Positions 42,373 through 53,456 are shown, counted from the stretch's first letter. The stretch: 64,000 bases of DNA from VRUE01 sp963702705 (GCA_963702705.1 CAVPDR010000007.1:558001-622000); one strand, 5' to 3'. Notes: generated by a model from the sequence alone, not told the origin. Made by a program: numbers and translations.

Positions 42373-43349
42373 TGCTCGACGACGTCCTCGCCATTCCCGA
42401 TCACCTCCGCGACGCCCTCTGGCGGGTCGAGTCGGCGCGGCTCGAGCCGGCCGAGGCGGCGGGCGTGGTCGTCTGCGGCATGGGTGGCTCGGCGATCGGC
42501 GGCGACCTCGCCGCCGCCGCGCTCAGCGACCGGCTGACCGGCCCGCTGATCACCGTGCGCGGGTACGAGCTGCCGAGTTGGGTGACGCCGGAGTGGACTG
42601 CGCTCTGCTCCAGCTACTCGGGCGACACCGAGGAGACGCTCGCCTGTTTCGCCGCCGCGGGTGAGCTGGGTGCCCGCCGGACTGTCGCCAGCACGGGTGG
42701 CTCCCTGGTCGACGCGGCGCGCGAGGCCGGCGCACCCGTGATCGGCCTGCCCGGGATCCTGCCCGCGCCGCGGACCGCGGTCGCCTACATGCTGGTCTGC
42801 GCCGCCGAGGTGGCCGCGCTCGCAGGCATCGCGCCTCGCCTCCATGCCGAGCTCGATGCGGCGGCCGCTTTTCTGGCCGAGCGGTTGGGCGAGCTTCAGG
42901 CAAAGGCAGCCGAGGTCGCCGAGCAGCTTGGCGGCGCCACCCCGATCGTCGTCGGCGCAGACCTGACGACACCCGTGGCCCGTCGCTGGAAGACCCAGAT
43001 CAACGAGAACGCCAAGTGCCCGGCCTTCTTCTCGGAGCTGCCCGAGGCCGACCACAACGAGATCTGCGGCTGGGAGGGCGATTCGTTCGCCGCCGTCCTG
43101 CTCGAAGACGCAGACCAGAATCCCCGGGTCCGCCGTCGCTTCGAGCTGACCGGTGAGGCGATCGCCGCGGCCAGTGCTCCGGTGGTCGCGCTGGAGCCCG
43201 AAGGCGAGACGCGCATCGCCCGCCTGCTCTGGGCGACGATGCTGGGCGACCTGGTCTCGCTGAGGCTGGCCGAGGCGCGCGGCGTCGACCCGCTGCCGGT
43301 CGAGGCGATCGAGGACTTCAAGGCGGCGCTCGATGGGGGATCCCGATGA
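42372..43349 (+). CDS. Bifunctional phosphoglucose/phosphomannose isomerase-like SIS protein
   Basis: A 325-residue SIS-domain isomerase of the PGI/PMI group. CGMGGSAIGGDL binds phosphosugar, SSYSGDTEETLA is the second SIS loop, NENAKCPAFFSELPEADHNEICGWE holds the catalytic Glu and His, and VDPLPVEAIEDFKAAL ends the protein. It supplies fructose-, glucose- or mannose-6-phosphate for the neighbouring nucleotidyltransferases. Its ATG shares a base with the previous stop, and its own stop overlaps the next ATG. Confidence 0.9.
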   Translation: MLDDVLAIPDHLRDALWRVESARLEPAEAAGVVVCGMGGSAIGGDLAAAALSDRLTGPLITVRGYELPSWVTPEWTALCSSYSGDTEETLACFAAAGELGARRTVASTGGSLVDAAREAGAPVIGLPGILPAPRTAVAYMLVCAAEVAALAGIAPRLHAELDAAAAFLAERLGELQAKAAEVAEQLGGATPIVVGADLTTPVARRWKTQINENAKCPAFFSELPEADHNEICGWEGDSFAAVLLEDADQNPRVRRRFELTGEAIAAASAPVVALEPEGETRIARLLWATMLGDLVSLRLAEARGVDPLPVEAIEDFKAALDGGSR

Positions 43350-44356
43350 GGGCGATGGTCCTCGCCGCCGGGCTCGGCACGCGGCTGCGCCCGATCACCT
43401 ACGCGATGCCGAAGCCGATGGTGCCGGTGCTGAACCGGCCGGTGATGGAGCACATCGTGCGGCTGCTGGCGCGCAACGGCTTCGGCCGGGCGATCGCCAA
43501 CCTGCACTGGTTCCCCGAGACGATCGGGAGCCACTTTGGCAACGGCTCGGAATTCGGCCTCGAGCTCTCTTACAGTCACGAGGAGCGGTTGCTCGGCACC
43601 TCGGGCGGGGTGCGCAACGCGGCCGATTTCCTCGGCGACAGCTTCCTGGTGATCTCCGGTGACGCGCTCACCGACATCGACCTCGGCGCGATGCGCGCCT
43701 TCCACGAATCCCACGACGGCGTCGCCACCCTGGCCACCAAGCGGGTCACCGACACCAGCCAGTTTGGGGTTGCGATTACCGGCTCCGATGGCCGCATCCA
43801 GGGCTTCCAGGAGAAGCCCGAGCCCGCCGAAGCGCTGAGCGACCTGGCCAACTGCGGCATCTACATGTTCCGTTCCGAGATCTTCGACTTCTTTCCGGAG
43901 CCTGGATCCAGCAAGGCCGCCGGTCCTGACGATCCGGCCGGCTTCGCCGACTGGGCGATGGATGTCTTCCCGGCCCTGATGGAGAACGACGTCGCCTTCT
44001 ATTCGCACGAGATCGATGCCTACTGGAACGACATCGGCAATCTCGACGAGATGCGGCAGGGCAATTTCGACGCGCTGAACGGCGCCGTGAAGATCGAGCC
44101 GGGCGCGCCCGAGGTCGCGGCAGGCATCCGCTCGGCCAGCCCGCTCGGCGATGCCGAGGTCGAGGGCCCGGTGCTGATCGGCAGTGAAGTGGAGTTCGGC
44201 GCCGGTGTCCGCATTCAGGGGCCGGCGATCGTCGGCGATGGCTGCCGACTCGGTGACGGTTCCTGGGTGCGCGACTCGATCCTCCTCGCCGGCACCGAGC
44301 TGGCGCCCGAGGCGATGCTGATTGGCGCCATCGCAGGCCGCGTCGCAAAGGCCTGA
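43346..44356 (+). CDS. Second sugar nucleotidyltransferase with hexapeptide repeats
   Basis: A 336-residue paralogue of the enzyme at 41389. It shows VLAAGLGTRLRPITYAMPKPMVP, LLGTSGGVRNAADFLG, ISGDALTDIDL and YWNDIGNLDEM, then a hexapeptide beta-helix (PVLIGSEVEFGAGVRI). It probably makes an activated hexose (GDP-mannose or dTDP/UDP-glucose type). Having two related nucleotidyltransferases around one isomerase suggests two different activated sugars, or two steps with different phosphosugars. It is the last gene of this coupled operon. Confidence 0.88.
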   Translation: MRAMVLAAGLGTRLRPITYAMPKPMVPVLNRPVMEHIVRLLARNGFGRAIANLHWFPETIGSHFGNGSEFGLELSYSHEERLLGTSGGVRNAADFLGDSFLVISGDALTDIDLGAMRAFHESHDGVATLATKRVTDTSQFGVAITGSDGRIQGFQEKPEPAEALSDLANCGIYMFRSEIFDFFPEPGSSKAAGPDDPAGFADWAMDVFPALMENDVAFYSHEIDAYWNDIGNLDEMRQGNFDALNGAVKIEPGAPEVAAGIRSASPLGDAEVEGPVLIGSEVEFGAGVRIQGPAIVGDGCRLGDGSWVRDSILLAGTELAPEAMLIGAIAGRVAKA

Positions 44357-44412
44357 CACTCCCGTGACATCCCGCGCGCCACAGGCGCGCCGGCACCGCG
44401 CAGGATCGGGGC

Positions 44413-45036
44413 ATGAAGGTTCTCCACGAGGTTTGCACCGGCCTCATACCGCCGCTTTGCGCCGCCTGCGGGCGCTCCTGCCGGCCCGGCGCCATGCTCT
44501 GCACGCGCTGCGGCCGACGCCTCGCCGAAGCCGAGCCGTTGAGGGGCAGCGGTCCGCCGGGCTTGGATCGCGTTTGGTCCTCCGCCGCCCACGAGGGAGT
44601 TGCCCGTGCCCTGGTCGCGGCACTGAAGTTCCGTCGCCTGTTGCCGGTCGCCGAGCTGATCGCTGAGCGGATCGAGTGGCTGGCGCCGGCCGGCCTGCTC
44701 AGCGGCGCGCTGGTTCCGGTCCCGACCGCGCGGCTGCGAACCATGGCGCGCGGCTTCGACCCGGCCGCAGAGATCGCCGCCGCCCTCTCGCCCCGGATCG
44801 ACGCGACGCTGAGCCCGTGTCTCGTCCGCAGCGGCGGCGGTCGCCAGGTGGGTAGGCGCCGCGCCCAGCGCATCGGCCACCCGCCGCAGGTCAGCACCCG
44901 CGGTGAGGTGCCGCGCAGCGTCGTCCTCCTCGACGACGTGCTGACCACCGGCGCCAGCCTTTCAGCCTGCGCCCGCGCCCTGCGTGGCGCGGGCGCGATC
45001 CGGGTAGCCGCAATCACCTTTACCAGGCGCCTGTGA
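44413..45036 (+). CDS. ComF family phosphoribosyltransferase-like protein
   Basis: A 207-residue ComF protein. The N-terminal zinc ribbon has CAACGRSCRPGAMLCTRCG, and the C-terminal half has the phosphoribosyltransferase site VVLLDDVLTTGASLSAC. In competent bacteria ComFC takes part in DNA uptake and processing; in other species the role is unknown. The comF-hpf-secA-prfB order is the same as in many Gram-positive genomes, which supports the call. Confidence 0.92.
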   Translation: MKVLHEVCTGLIPPLCAACGRSCRPGAMLCTRCGRRLAEAEPLRGSGPPGLDRVWSSAAHEGVARALVAALKFRRLLPVAELIAERIEWLAPAGLLSGALVPVPTARLRTMARGFDPAAEIAAALSPRIDATLSPCLVRSGGGRQVGRRRAQRIGHPPQVSTRGEVPRSVVLLDDVLTTGASLSACARALRGAGAIRVAAITFTRRL

Positions 45037-45076
45037 GGGCGTAGCATCGGTGGACCGACACACTAGGAGGAAAAAT

Positions 45077-45427
45077 ATGCGGATCGAGATACGTGGTCGC
45101 AACGTCGAGGTAACCGACGAGCTGCGGGGGCATGTGGCCAAACGATTCCGCCGGGTCGGCAAGCAGGTCTCGGAGCTGGCGACGCTCGATGTCGAGCTGC
45201 ACGAAGAGCGCAATCCCTCGATCGAGGACAGCCAGGTCGCCGGTGCGACCCTGCGGCTGAAGGGCGTCACTCTGCGGGCGAGCGAGGCCTCACCCGAGAT
45301 GCTGCACACGATCCATGCCCTGGCCGAGGACATCCGCCGTCAGGTCAAGAAGCACCGCGAGCTGCGCCGCAAGCGGACCCAGACCCGCCGCGCCGTAGGT
45401 CGCCTCCGGGGCAGGACCGCAAGCTAG
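45077..45427 (+). CDS. hpf: Ribosome hibernation-promoting factor, short form
   Basis: A 116-residue HPF/YfiA-like protein: RIEIRGRNVEVTDELRGHVAKRF at the start, KGVTLRASEASPEMLHTIHALA in the middle, and a lysine/arginine-rich tail. It binds the 30S decoding site in stationary phase. It lacks the second domain of long HPF. A strong AGGAGG 5 nt before ATG 45077 fixes the start. Between it and secA lies a copy of the dispersed repeat. Confidence 0.9.
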   Translation: MRIEIRGRNVEVTDELRGHVAKRFRRVGKQVSELATLDVELHEERNPSIEDSQVAGATLRLKGVTLRASEASPEMLHTIHALAEDIRRQVKKHRELRRKRTQTRRAVGRLRGRTAS

Positions 45428-45441
45428 GCGCGGCCGTTCCG

Positions 45442-45526
45442 GCCGCGGGTCCTGTCGCGCGGGGAGGGGGGCCTGCGGGCGGGCCACGGTCCGTCCTCGA
45501 CCCCCCCTCCCCCCACGCCACCCGCG
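45442..45526 (+). repeat. Dispersed folded repeat, copy B
   Basis: An 85-bp copy of the element at 17066, with outer arms CCGCGGGT/ACCCGCGG and inner arms GGGGAGGGGGG/CCCCCCCTCCCC. The central CCTGCGGGCGGGCCACGG and the flank GGTCCTGTCG are shared with the other copies. A small GCGGCC-GTTCC-GGCCGC hairpin directly precedes it, at the end of hpf. Confidence 0.85.
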
Positions 45527-45562
45527 GAGGAGCGGATTCGAATAGACAGCTACCCTGTTGCC

Positions 45563-48406
<2,844 letters not shown>

Positions 48407-48518
48407 GGGCAGTCCCGGTAGGGGTTCCGCTTAACTTTTTGGGTGGAGACGCGGTTGCTGGCGCCTCAAGGTGGACGCCCAAAAAGTACAAGACGCTCCA
48501 CCCCTACCGGGACTGCCC
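48407..48518. repeat. Nested inverted repeat after secA
   Basis: Outer 19-bp arms GGGCAGTCCCGGTAGGGGT (48407-48425) and its complement (48500-48518), and an inner pair ACTTTTTGGG/CCCAAAAAGT (48434-48443, 48478-48487). GGGTGGAG (48441-48448) can also pair with CTCCACCC (48496-48503), so two folds compete. It fills the whole space between secA and the SnoaL-like gene and may be the secA terminator. Confidence 0.8.
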
Positions 48519-48521
48519 TTC

Positions 48522-48911
48522 GTGACCCACGATCCGGTTCGTGAGTTCATCCGGGCTTTCAACGAGCGCGATTTGGACGGGTTCGTTGCGGTGCTCGATC
48601 CTGAGGTTGAGCTGCACTCGATGAAGGGGCTGCGCAGGGGTCGCGACGCTGCACGCGTGTGGGCTACTCGGGCTCCGGGAGGTGTGCAGCAGACGATTGA
48701 GCTGGAGGAGCTCTACGAGGACGGGACCGAATCCGGCGCGGGGTCTGCCGTCGCGCTGATAAAGAGGCGGTGGCGTTGGGACGAGGACGGCTCGGCGGCG
48801 GGTGAGGACGAGATGGCCTGGTTCTTCGAGTTGCATGACCACAAGATCCGCAGCTGGCGGCCGTTCGAGGACCGGGCAGCGGCCCTGCAAGCGGGCGGCT
48901 TCCGGGCCTAG
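48522..48911 (+). CDS. SnoaL-like (NTF2 superfamily) protein
   Basis: A 129-residue protein with the NTF2-like cone fold: DPVREFIRAFNERDLDGFVAVLDPEVELHS is spread over the first helix and strand, and the end (MAWFFELHDHKIRSWRPFEDRAAAL) gives the closing strands. Members range from cyclases and isomerases to ligand binders; no catalytic residues can be named here. GTG 48522 gives the standard start; GTG 48471 would add 17 residues encoded by the right arm of the inverted repeat. It is a stand-alone gene between secA and prfB. Confidence 0.75.
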   Translation: MTHDPVREFIRAFNERDLDGFVAVLDPEVELHSMKGLRRGRDAARVWATRAPGGVQQTIELEELYEDGTESGAGSAVALIKRRWRWDEDGSAAGEDEMAWFFELHDHKIRSWRPFEDRAAALQAGGFRA

Positions 48912-48913
48912 CC

Positions 48914-48966
48914 CCGAACTGCATCAAATTCTCAATCCCGCGGGATGAGAATTTGATGCAGTTCGG
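48914..48966. repeat. 53-bp near-perfect palindrome between the SnoaL-like gene and prfB
   Basis: Two 21-bp perfect arms (48914-48934 and 48946-48966, core GCATCAAATTCTCA / TGAGAATTTGATGC) flank TCCCGCGGGA, itself a palindrome, with one extra A. It begins 2 bp after the stop codon and ends just before the prfB promoter region. The arms are AT-richer than their surroundings. It may be a two-way terminator or a fold-back mobile remnant. Confidence 0.85.
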
Positions 48967-48983
48967 CCGTATAGCCTGTCCCC

Positions 48984-50103
48984 ATGGCCGACGCCGCCTC
49001 CACCGAATCGATCGCACCGCGCCTGGCCGCTGTCCGCGAGCAGCTGTCCCTGCTCTCGGACTACCTTTGACCCGGCCGCGCTGGAAACCGAGGCCGAGCG
49101 ACTCGAGGGGGAGATGCAGCGGCCGGGATTCTGGGACGACCAGGAGACCGCCGCCCGGATCTCCGCTGCCCACGCTCGCGCCCAGCGCCGGCTGAAGACC
49201 TTCCGCGGGCTCGAGTCCGACGTTGCCGATCTCGGCGATTTGGCCGAGATGGCGGCCGAAGACGAGGAGATGGCGGCCGAGCTGACCGTGCAGCTCTCCT
49301 CGGCGGAGCGTCGCCTGGCCGGCCTCGAAGAGGCGCGGCTGTTCAGCGGTGAGTACGACGCCGGCGACGCCGTCGTCACCGTTCACGCGGGCGCCGGCGG
49401 CACCGACTCGCAGGACTGGGCCGAGATGCTGCTGCGGATGTACCTGCGTTGGGCTGAGCGGCGCGGATTCGAGGTCGAGATGAAGGAGGCCTCGCCGGGG
49501 GAGGAGGCGGGGTTGAAGTCGGCCACGTTCATCGCTCGCGGCGAGAACGCCTACGGCCTCTTCGCCGCCGAGCGCGGGGTCCACCGCCTGGTTCGGATCT
49601 CCCCCTTCGACTCCTCCGCCCGCCGCCACACCAGCTTCGCCCAGCTCGATGTCGGGCCCCTGGTCGACGAGGGGGTCGAGGTCGAGATCGACGACGCCGA
49701 CCTGCGCATCGACACCTATCGCGCCTCCGGCGCCGGCGGCCAGCACGTCAACAAGACCGACTCGGCGGTGCGGATCACCCACATCCCCACCGGCGTCGTC
49801 GTCCAGTGCCAGAACGAGCGCTCTCAGACCCAGAACAAGGCGGTGGCGATGCAGTTCCTGCGCTCGAAGCTGATCGAGCTCGAGGAGCGCAAACGGGCCG
49901 AGGAGATGGCCAAGGTGCGGGGCGAGGTCAAGGACGTCGCCTGGGGCTCGCAGATCCGCAGCTACTTCCTCCATCCCGACCAGCGGGTCAAGGATCACCG
50001 CACCGGCCACGAGGCCGGCGACGCCCAGCGCGTCCTCGACGGCGACCTCGATGACTTCATCCGCGACTACCTGAACAAAACCGCCGCCTCGACGGCAAGC
50101 TAG
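48984..50103 (+). CDS. prfB: Peptide chain release factor 2, with programmed +1 frameshift
   Basis: RF2 of 372 residues made from two frames. The first 28 codons (ATG 48984 to the Leu CTT at 49065) end in TGA at 49068-49070; translation continues after a +1 shift into DPAALETEA and on to 50103. The main part has SPFDSSARRHTS, the SPF motif for UGA/UAA reading, and GAGGQHVNKTDSAVRI with the catalytic GGQ. The in-frame TGA is read by RF2 itself, so the protein controls its own amount. The ATG lies 8 nt after TATAGC (48970-48975). Position after secA is the common Gram-positive order. Confidence 0.97.
49065..49071 (+). promoter_or_regulatory. RF2 programmed frameshift site CTTTGAC
   Basis: The heptamer CTT-TGA-C follows GGAC-TAC, exactly as in the classic RF2 recoding site (Tyr-Leu-stop-Asp). 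The strong AGGGGG stimulator seen in E. coli is not present; only a weak GGA is found upstream. Confidence 0.95.
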
Positions 50104-50171
50104 GGATCGAGCCGATCGAGCCTCTCGCCTTCCTCGAGCGACCTTCCGCCGCCGAGCCGGAGGGGCTTCTC

Positions 50172-50753
50172 GTGCTCCACCACGGGCGCGGGACCGACGA
50201 GCGGGACCTGCTCGGACTCGCCGACGCGCTCGATCCGCGACAACGGCTGCACGTGGTCACGCCCCGCGCGCCACTCGTTCTCGAAGGCTCGCCCGGCTAC
50301 CACTGGTACCTGGTTCCGCGAGTCGGCTATCCGGACCCCGAGACCTTTCAGGCCGCGCGGAGCGCCCTTGCCCAGCTGCACGACGGTCTCTGGGAAAAGA
50401 CCGGGGTCGATCCGTCGAGGACCGTGCTGGGGGGCTTCTCGATGGGAACGGTTATGAGCTACGCGCTGGCGCTCAGCGCGGATCGGCCGCCGGTCGCGGG
50501 GGTGCTCGCCTTCAGTGGCTTCGTGCCGACGGTCGAGGATTGGCGACCCAGCTTCGAGGACCGGCGGAAAACGCGCGCTTTCATCGCCCATGGCCGCCGC
50601 GACCCGATCATCGAGATCGGCTTCGCCCATCGAGCCCGTCGCCTTCTCGAAGAGGGAGGTCTCGAGGTCGAGTACCACGAGTCAGATGTCGGACACCAGA
50701 TCGACCCCGCTCACCTCAGCGCCGCGGGCAGCTGGCTGGCGGGTGCGATCTAG
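50172..50753 (+). CDS. Phospholipase/carboxylesterase-type alpha/beta hydrolase
   Basis: An esterase of the phospholipase/carboxylesterase family. HHGRGTDERDLLGLADAL is the oxyanion part, GGFSMGTVMSYALAL has the nucleophile Ser in GFSMG, and HGRRDPII (Asp) with DVGHQID (His) complete the triad. The first normal start codon is GTG 50172, giving 193 residues, but that Val is already inside the first strand. Upstream, the frame back to the prfB stop reads like real protein (EPLAFLERPSAAEPEGLL) and contains no ATG, GTG or TTG. The real start may be a rare codon such as ATC 50106. The 3' end overlaps the convergent acidic-protein gene by 4 bp. Confidence 0.8.
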   Translation: MLHHGRGTDERDLLGLADALDPRQRLHVVTPRAPLVLEGSPGYHWYLVPRVGYPDPETFQAARSALAQLHDGLWEKTGVDPSRTVLGGFSMGTVMSYALALSADRPPVAGVLAFSGFVPTVEDWRPSFEDRRKTRAFIAHGRRDPIIEIGFAHRARRLLEEGGLEVEYHESDVGHQIDPAHLSAAGSWLAGAI

Positions 50754-51409
50754 CTGGGCCGCGACCAGGTCGCGTGGCTGCCGGCGACGTGCTTGGCGGT
50801 CAGGCGCTGGGTCGAGTACTTGGCGCAGTAGGACGGAGCCGCGGCGATGTCGAGTTGGACGACGAAGGTGCGCGCGGCGAGCACCTTGCTCATCGCGTGG
50901 TCGCTGAGGTGGGCCTCCTCGCGGAAGACCCCCTGGCGGCCGAAGTGGCGCTTGGTCTCGCCGAGCTGCAGCGATCCCTTGGCGCCCTTGAGCCAGTAGT
51001 TGACGCTGACGCTGGTCGGCGTGTAAGAGGTGTAGCGGATCGTCAGCCGCACGACGCCGTGCGTGGAAGAGGCGGCGACCTGGGCGGCGGCGGTGTGGAG
51101 CAGGCATTCGGGCGGCAGTAGCAGGGGACCGACGGTCCCCGGTTCTTCGTCTTCTTCTTCGTCTTCCGATTCTTCTTCTTCGCCTTCTTCGTCTTCCGCT
51201 TCGTCTTCGTCTTCGGCTTCTTCGCCTTCGGCGTCGCCGAGCGCGGTCGGTAGAGCCTGTGCCGAGAGGGGGAGGGTGGCGGCCTCGGCCTGCCGTACGA
51301 AGAGCAGTGCCGCCAGCAGTGAGATCGCCAGCAGCGACCAGGCGAGCGTGGCGAGTCGGCTCAGCGGTTGCGGCGCGGGCAGCGAAGTGCGGTTCTCGGG
51401 GCGATTCAT
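50750..51409 (-). CDS. Exported protein with acidic linker, function unknown
   Basis: A 219-residue protein. A hydrophobic N-terminal segment (LATLAWSLLAISLLAALLFV) acts as signal or anchor, then a Glu/Asp-only linker (about residues 60-90) leads to an ordered domain of about 120 residues (VRLTIRYTSYTPTSVSVNYWLKG and on) with two Cys. No known family was recognised. In the DNA the linker appears as imperfect GAA/GAC triplet repeats (51140-51240). ATG 51409 was chosen; a TTG at 51454 is possible. Its stop overlaps the convergent esterase. Confidence 0.65.
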   Translation of the reverse strand: MNRPENRTSLPAPQPLSRLATLAWSLLAISLLAALLFVRQAEAATLPLSAQALPTALGDAEGEEAEDEDEAEDEEGEEEESEDEEEDEEPGTVGPLLLPPECLLHTAAAQVAASSTHGVVRLTIRYTSYTPTSVSVNYWLKGAKGSLQLGETKRHFGRQGVFREEAHLSDHAMSKVLAARTFVVQLDIAAAPSYCAKYSTQRLTAKHVAGSHATWSRPS

Positions 51410-51492
51410 CCAGCCAAAGATCGGCGTCGGTCGTGCCTGACTTGAGCCGAGCACGCCGGTATGTGGATTTACCCCATGTAGATTTGCTGGAG

Positions 51493-52383
51493 ATGTACGG
51501 ACCGCCCCCGGCGCTCGACGGCGTCACCCACCGCTACCTGGAGGTGAACGGGACCCGTTTGCACGTCGCCGAAGCTGGTGAGGGGCCTCCCGTTCTCCTC
51601 CTGCACGGCTGGCCGCAGCACTGGTGGGTCTGGCGCAAGGTGATTCCGGCGCTGGCCGAGGAGCGAAGGGTGATCTGCCCGGATCTGCGCGGCTTCGGCT
51701 GGAGCGACGCGCCCGCCGGCCGCTACGAAATCCAGGAACTCGCCGACGACATCCTCGCCCTGCTAGATGAGATGGGATTGGACCGCGTGGAGCTGATCGG
51801 TCACGACTGGGGTGGCTACGCCGGCTTCCAGCTCTGCCTGCAGGCCCCCGAGCGCTTCCGTCACTACCTTGCATTGGGCATGGTCCACCCGTGGTTTGAG
51901 CCACCCAAGCCGTCGTTGCAGGCGCTCAACCGGACGGCGTACCAGTTTCTCCTCGCCACTCCCGGTCTGGGGACCGCCGTCCTCCGCCACGTGCCCCGCT
52001 TCGTCAAGCTTGTCCACAGGCGCGGCTCGCATCCCGACATGCGCTGGACCGAGGCGGAGCTCGACTGCTTTGCGCAGAGCTTTCGCAGGCGCGATCACGC
52101 GCTCGCCTCCTCCCACGTCTACCGCAGCTTCCTCACCCACGAGCTGCCGCGCCTGAAAAAGGGCCACTACCGCTCGCAGCGCCTCACGGTGCCCACCCGC
52201 ATCCTCGTCGGCGAGGCCGATCCGGTGGTCAGGGGGGACATCCTTGCGGGTTATGAGCCCTATGCCGACGAGATGAGCGTCGAGATCGTCGCGCGCTGCG
52301 GCCACTTCGTAGCCGAGGAGCAGCCGGAGCTGGTGCTCGAACGGGCGCGCGAGCTGTTCGGCCCCGTCGCCGCTTCCGCCTAA
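51493..52383 (+). CDS. Epoxide-hydrolase-like alpha/beta hydrolase
   Basis: A 296-residue hydrolase. HGWPQHWWVWRKVIPAL is the oxyanion motif, LIGHDWGGYAGF has Asp as nucleophile, and CGHFVAEEQPELV carries the catalytic His; a cap domain lies between about 140 and 220. This full triad fits epoxide hydrolase or haloalkane dehalogenase, with the HGWP oxyanion motif favouring epoxide hydrolase. GTG 51463, ten codons earlier, is an alternative start because GGAG is too close to ATG 51493. It is convergent with ogt, sharing 4 bp at the ends. Confidence 0.87.
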   Translation: MYGPPPALDGVTHRYLEVNGTRLHVAEAGEGPPVLLLHGWPQHWWVWRKVIPALAEERRVICPDLRGFGWSDAPAGRYEIQELADDILALLDEMGLDRVELIGHDWGGYAGFQLCLQAPERFRHYLALGMVHPWFEPPKPSLQALNRTAYQFLLATPGLGTAVLRHVPRFVKLVHRRGSHPDMRWTEAELDCFAQSFRRRDHALASSHVYRSFLTHELPRLKKGHYRSQRLTVPTRILVGEADPVVRGDILAGYEPYADEMSVEIVARCGHFVAEEQPELVLERARELFGPVAASA

Positions 52384-52931
52384 CGGATCCCCTCGAGTTC
52401 CAGCAGCGCTTCCTTCATCGGCAGGCCGCCGCCGTAGCCGCCAAGGGCGCCGCTGCTGCGCAGCACGCGGTGGCAGGGGACGACGATCGGGATCGGGTTG
52501 GCGCCGCATGCGGTGCCGGCCGCGCGCACGGCACGCTCGTTGCCGGCGCTGCGGGCGATCTCGGTGTAGCTGCGGGTCTTGCCGTAGGGGATGCGGTCGA
52601 TCGCGCGCAGCGCCCGGCGGCGGAAATCCCGGCTCAGCCGCCAGTCGAGCGTCAGGTCGAACTCCGTCAGCTTGCCCTCGAAGTAGAGGTCGAGCTCGCG
52701 GCGGGCCTCGTCGAGGCGCGCGGGTGCCTCCAGTACGCGCGGCGAGATGCGCGCGGCGAGGTCCTCCAGTGTCTCCTCGGGGTCATAGCCGGGCAGGCTC
52801 ACCTTGACCAGGCCGCGCGGCGTCGCCGCGAGCAAGAGCGGCCCGAAGGGAGAGTCGGACATCGCGTAGGCGACGTCGAGCAGGCCCTCGTCGCCGGCGC
52901 GACCCGCGAGTCGTTCGAGCGATGCCTTCAT
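52380..52931 (-). CDS. ogt: Methylated-DNA-protein cysteine methyltransferase
   Basis: A 183-residue O6-alkylguanine-DNA alkyltransferase. The acceptor cysteine is in IVVPCHRVLRSSGALGGYGGG, and the DNA-binding helix-turn-helix is in RIPYGKTRSYTEIARSAGN. It repairs O6-methylguanine by suicide transfer. Its ATG overlaps the stop of the sigma factor gene (ATGA), so the two proteins are made together. Confidence 0.95.
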   Translation of the reverse strand: MKASLERLAGRAGDEGLLDVAYAMSDSPFGPLLLAATPRGLVKVSLPGYDPEETLEDLAARISPRVLEAPARLDEARRELDLYFEGKLTEFDLTLDWRLSRDFRRRALRAIDRIPYGKTRSYTEIARSAGNERAVRAAGTACGANPIPIVVPCHRVLRSSGALGGYGGGLPMKEALLELEGIR

Positions 52932-53389
52932 GCCAACTCCTTCCTCAGTCGCTTGATTCCCTCGTGCAGGCTGCGCCGCGCCGCCTCCGGCGAGCAGCCG
53001 AGCGCGGCGGCGATCTCGGCGTGGGGGAGGTCGCTGCCGTAGCGCAGGGCGACGGCAGCCCGCTGCTTGGGGGGCAGCGCGCCGACCTTCTCCCAGATTC
53101 CCTCGCCGGGCTCCGGGTCGCTGACCCCGACCTCGGCCACGTCTGCGACGGGCAACGGCCGGCGCCCGTTGGCGCGATGGTGGTCGATCGCCTTGCGGTG
53201 GGCGATCGTGAGCAGCCAGCCGCGCAGGTTCGACGCATCGCTTAGCTTCGGATAGGCGCGCAGAGCCGCCAGGAACGTCTCCTGGAAGCAGTCCTCAGCG
53301 TCGCCGCGGCCGACGGCACCGCGCAGGACTCCCATCACTTCGGCGGCATGCTCGTCGAGCAGTGTCTGGAAAGGCGGCAAGGCGGTCAC
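52928..53389 (-). CDS. ECF-type RNA polymerase sigma factor
   Basis: A 153-residue sigma-70 family protein. Region 2 has GDAEDCFQETFLAALRAYPKL and LRGWLLTIAHRKAIDHHR; region 4 has LPPKQRAAVALRYGSDLPHAEIAAALGCSPEAARRSL. No anti-sigma gene is next to it. GTG 53389 starts the protein just before the region-2 helix; the open frame upstream overlaps the divergent gene and is not coding. Being coupled to ogt, it may direct an alkylation-damage response. Confidence 0.9.
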   Translation of the reverse strand: MTALPPFQTLLDEHAAEVMGVLRGAVGRGDAEDCFQETFLAALRAYPKLSDASNLRGWLLTIAHRKAIDHHRANGRRPLPVADVAEVGVSDPEPGEGIWEKVGALPPKQRAAVALRYGSDLPHAEIAAALGCSPEAARRSLHEGIKRLRKELA

Positions 53390-53456
53390 TCGTGGGATTA
53401 AACGCTGTGAGTGGATGGCACGTGAGAATGGGGGACACTCCGCCTCCCTCGTAAAT

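Noticed and set aside
51140..51240. GAA/GAC-type triplet tract as a CRISPR-like or satellite repeat
   Set aside because: It is the coding sequence of a Glu/Asp-rich linker with irregular units and no spacers.
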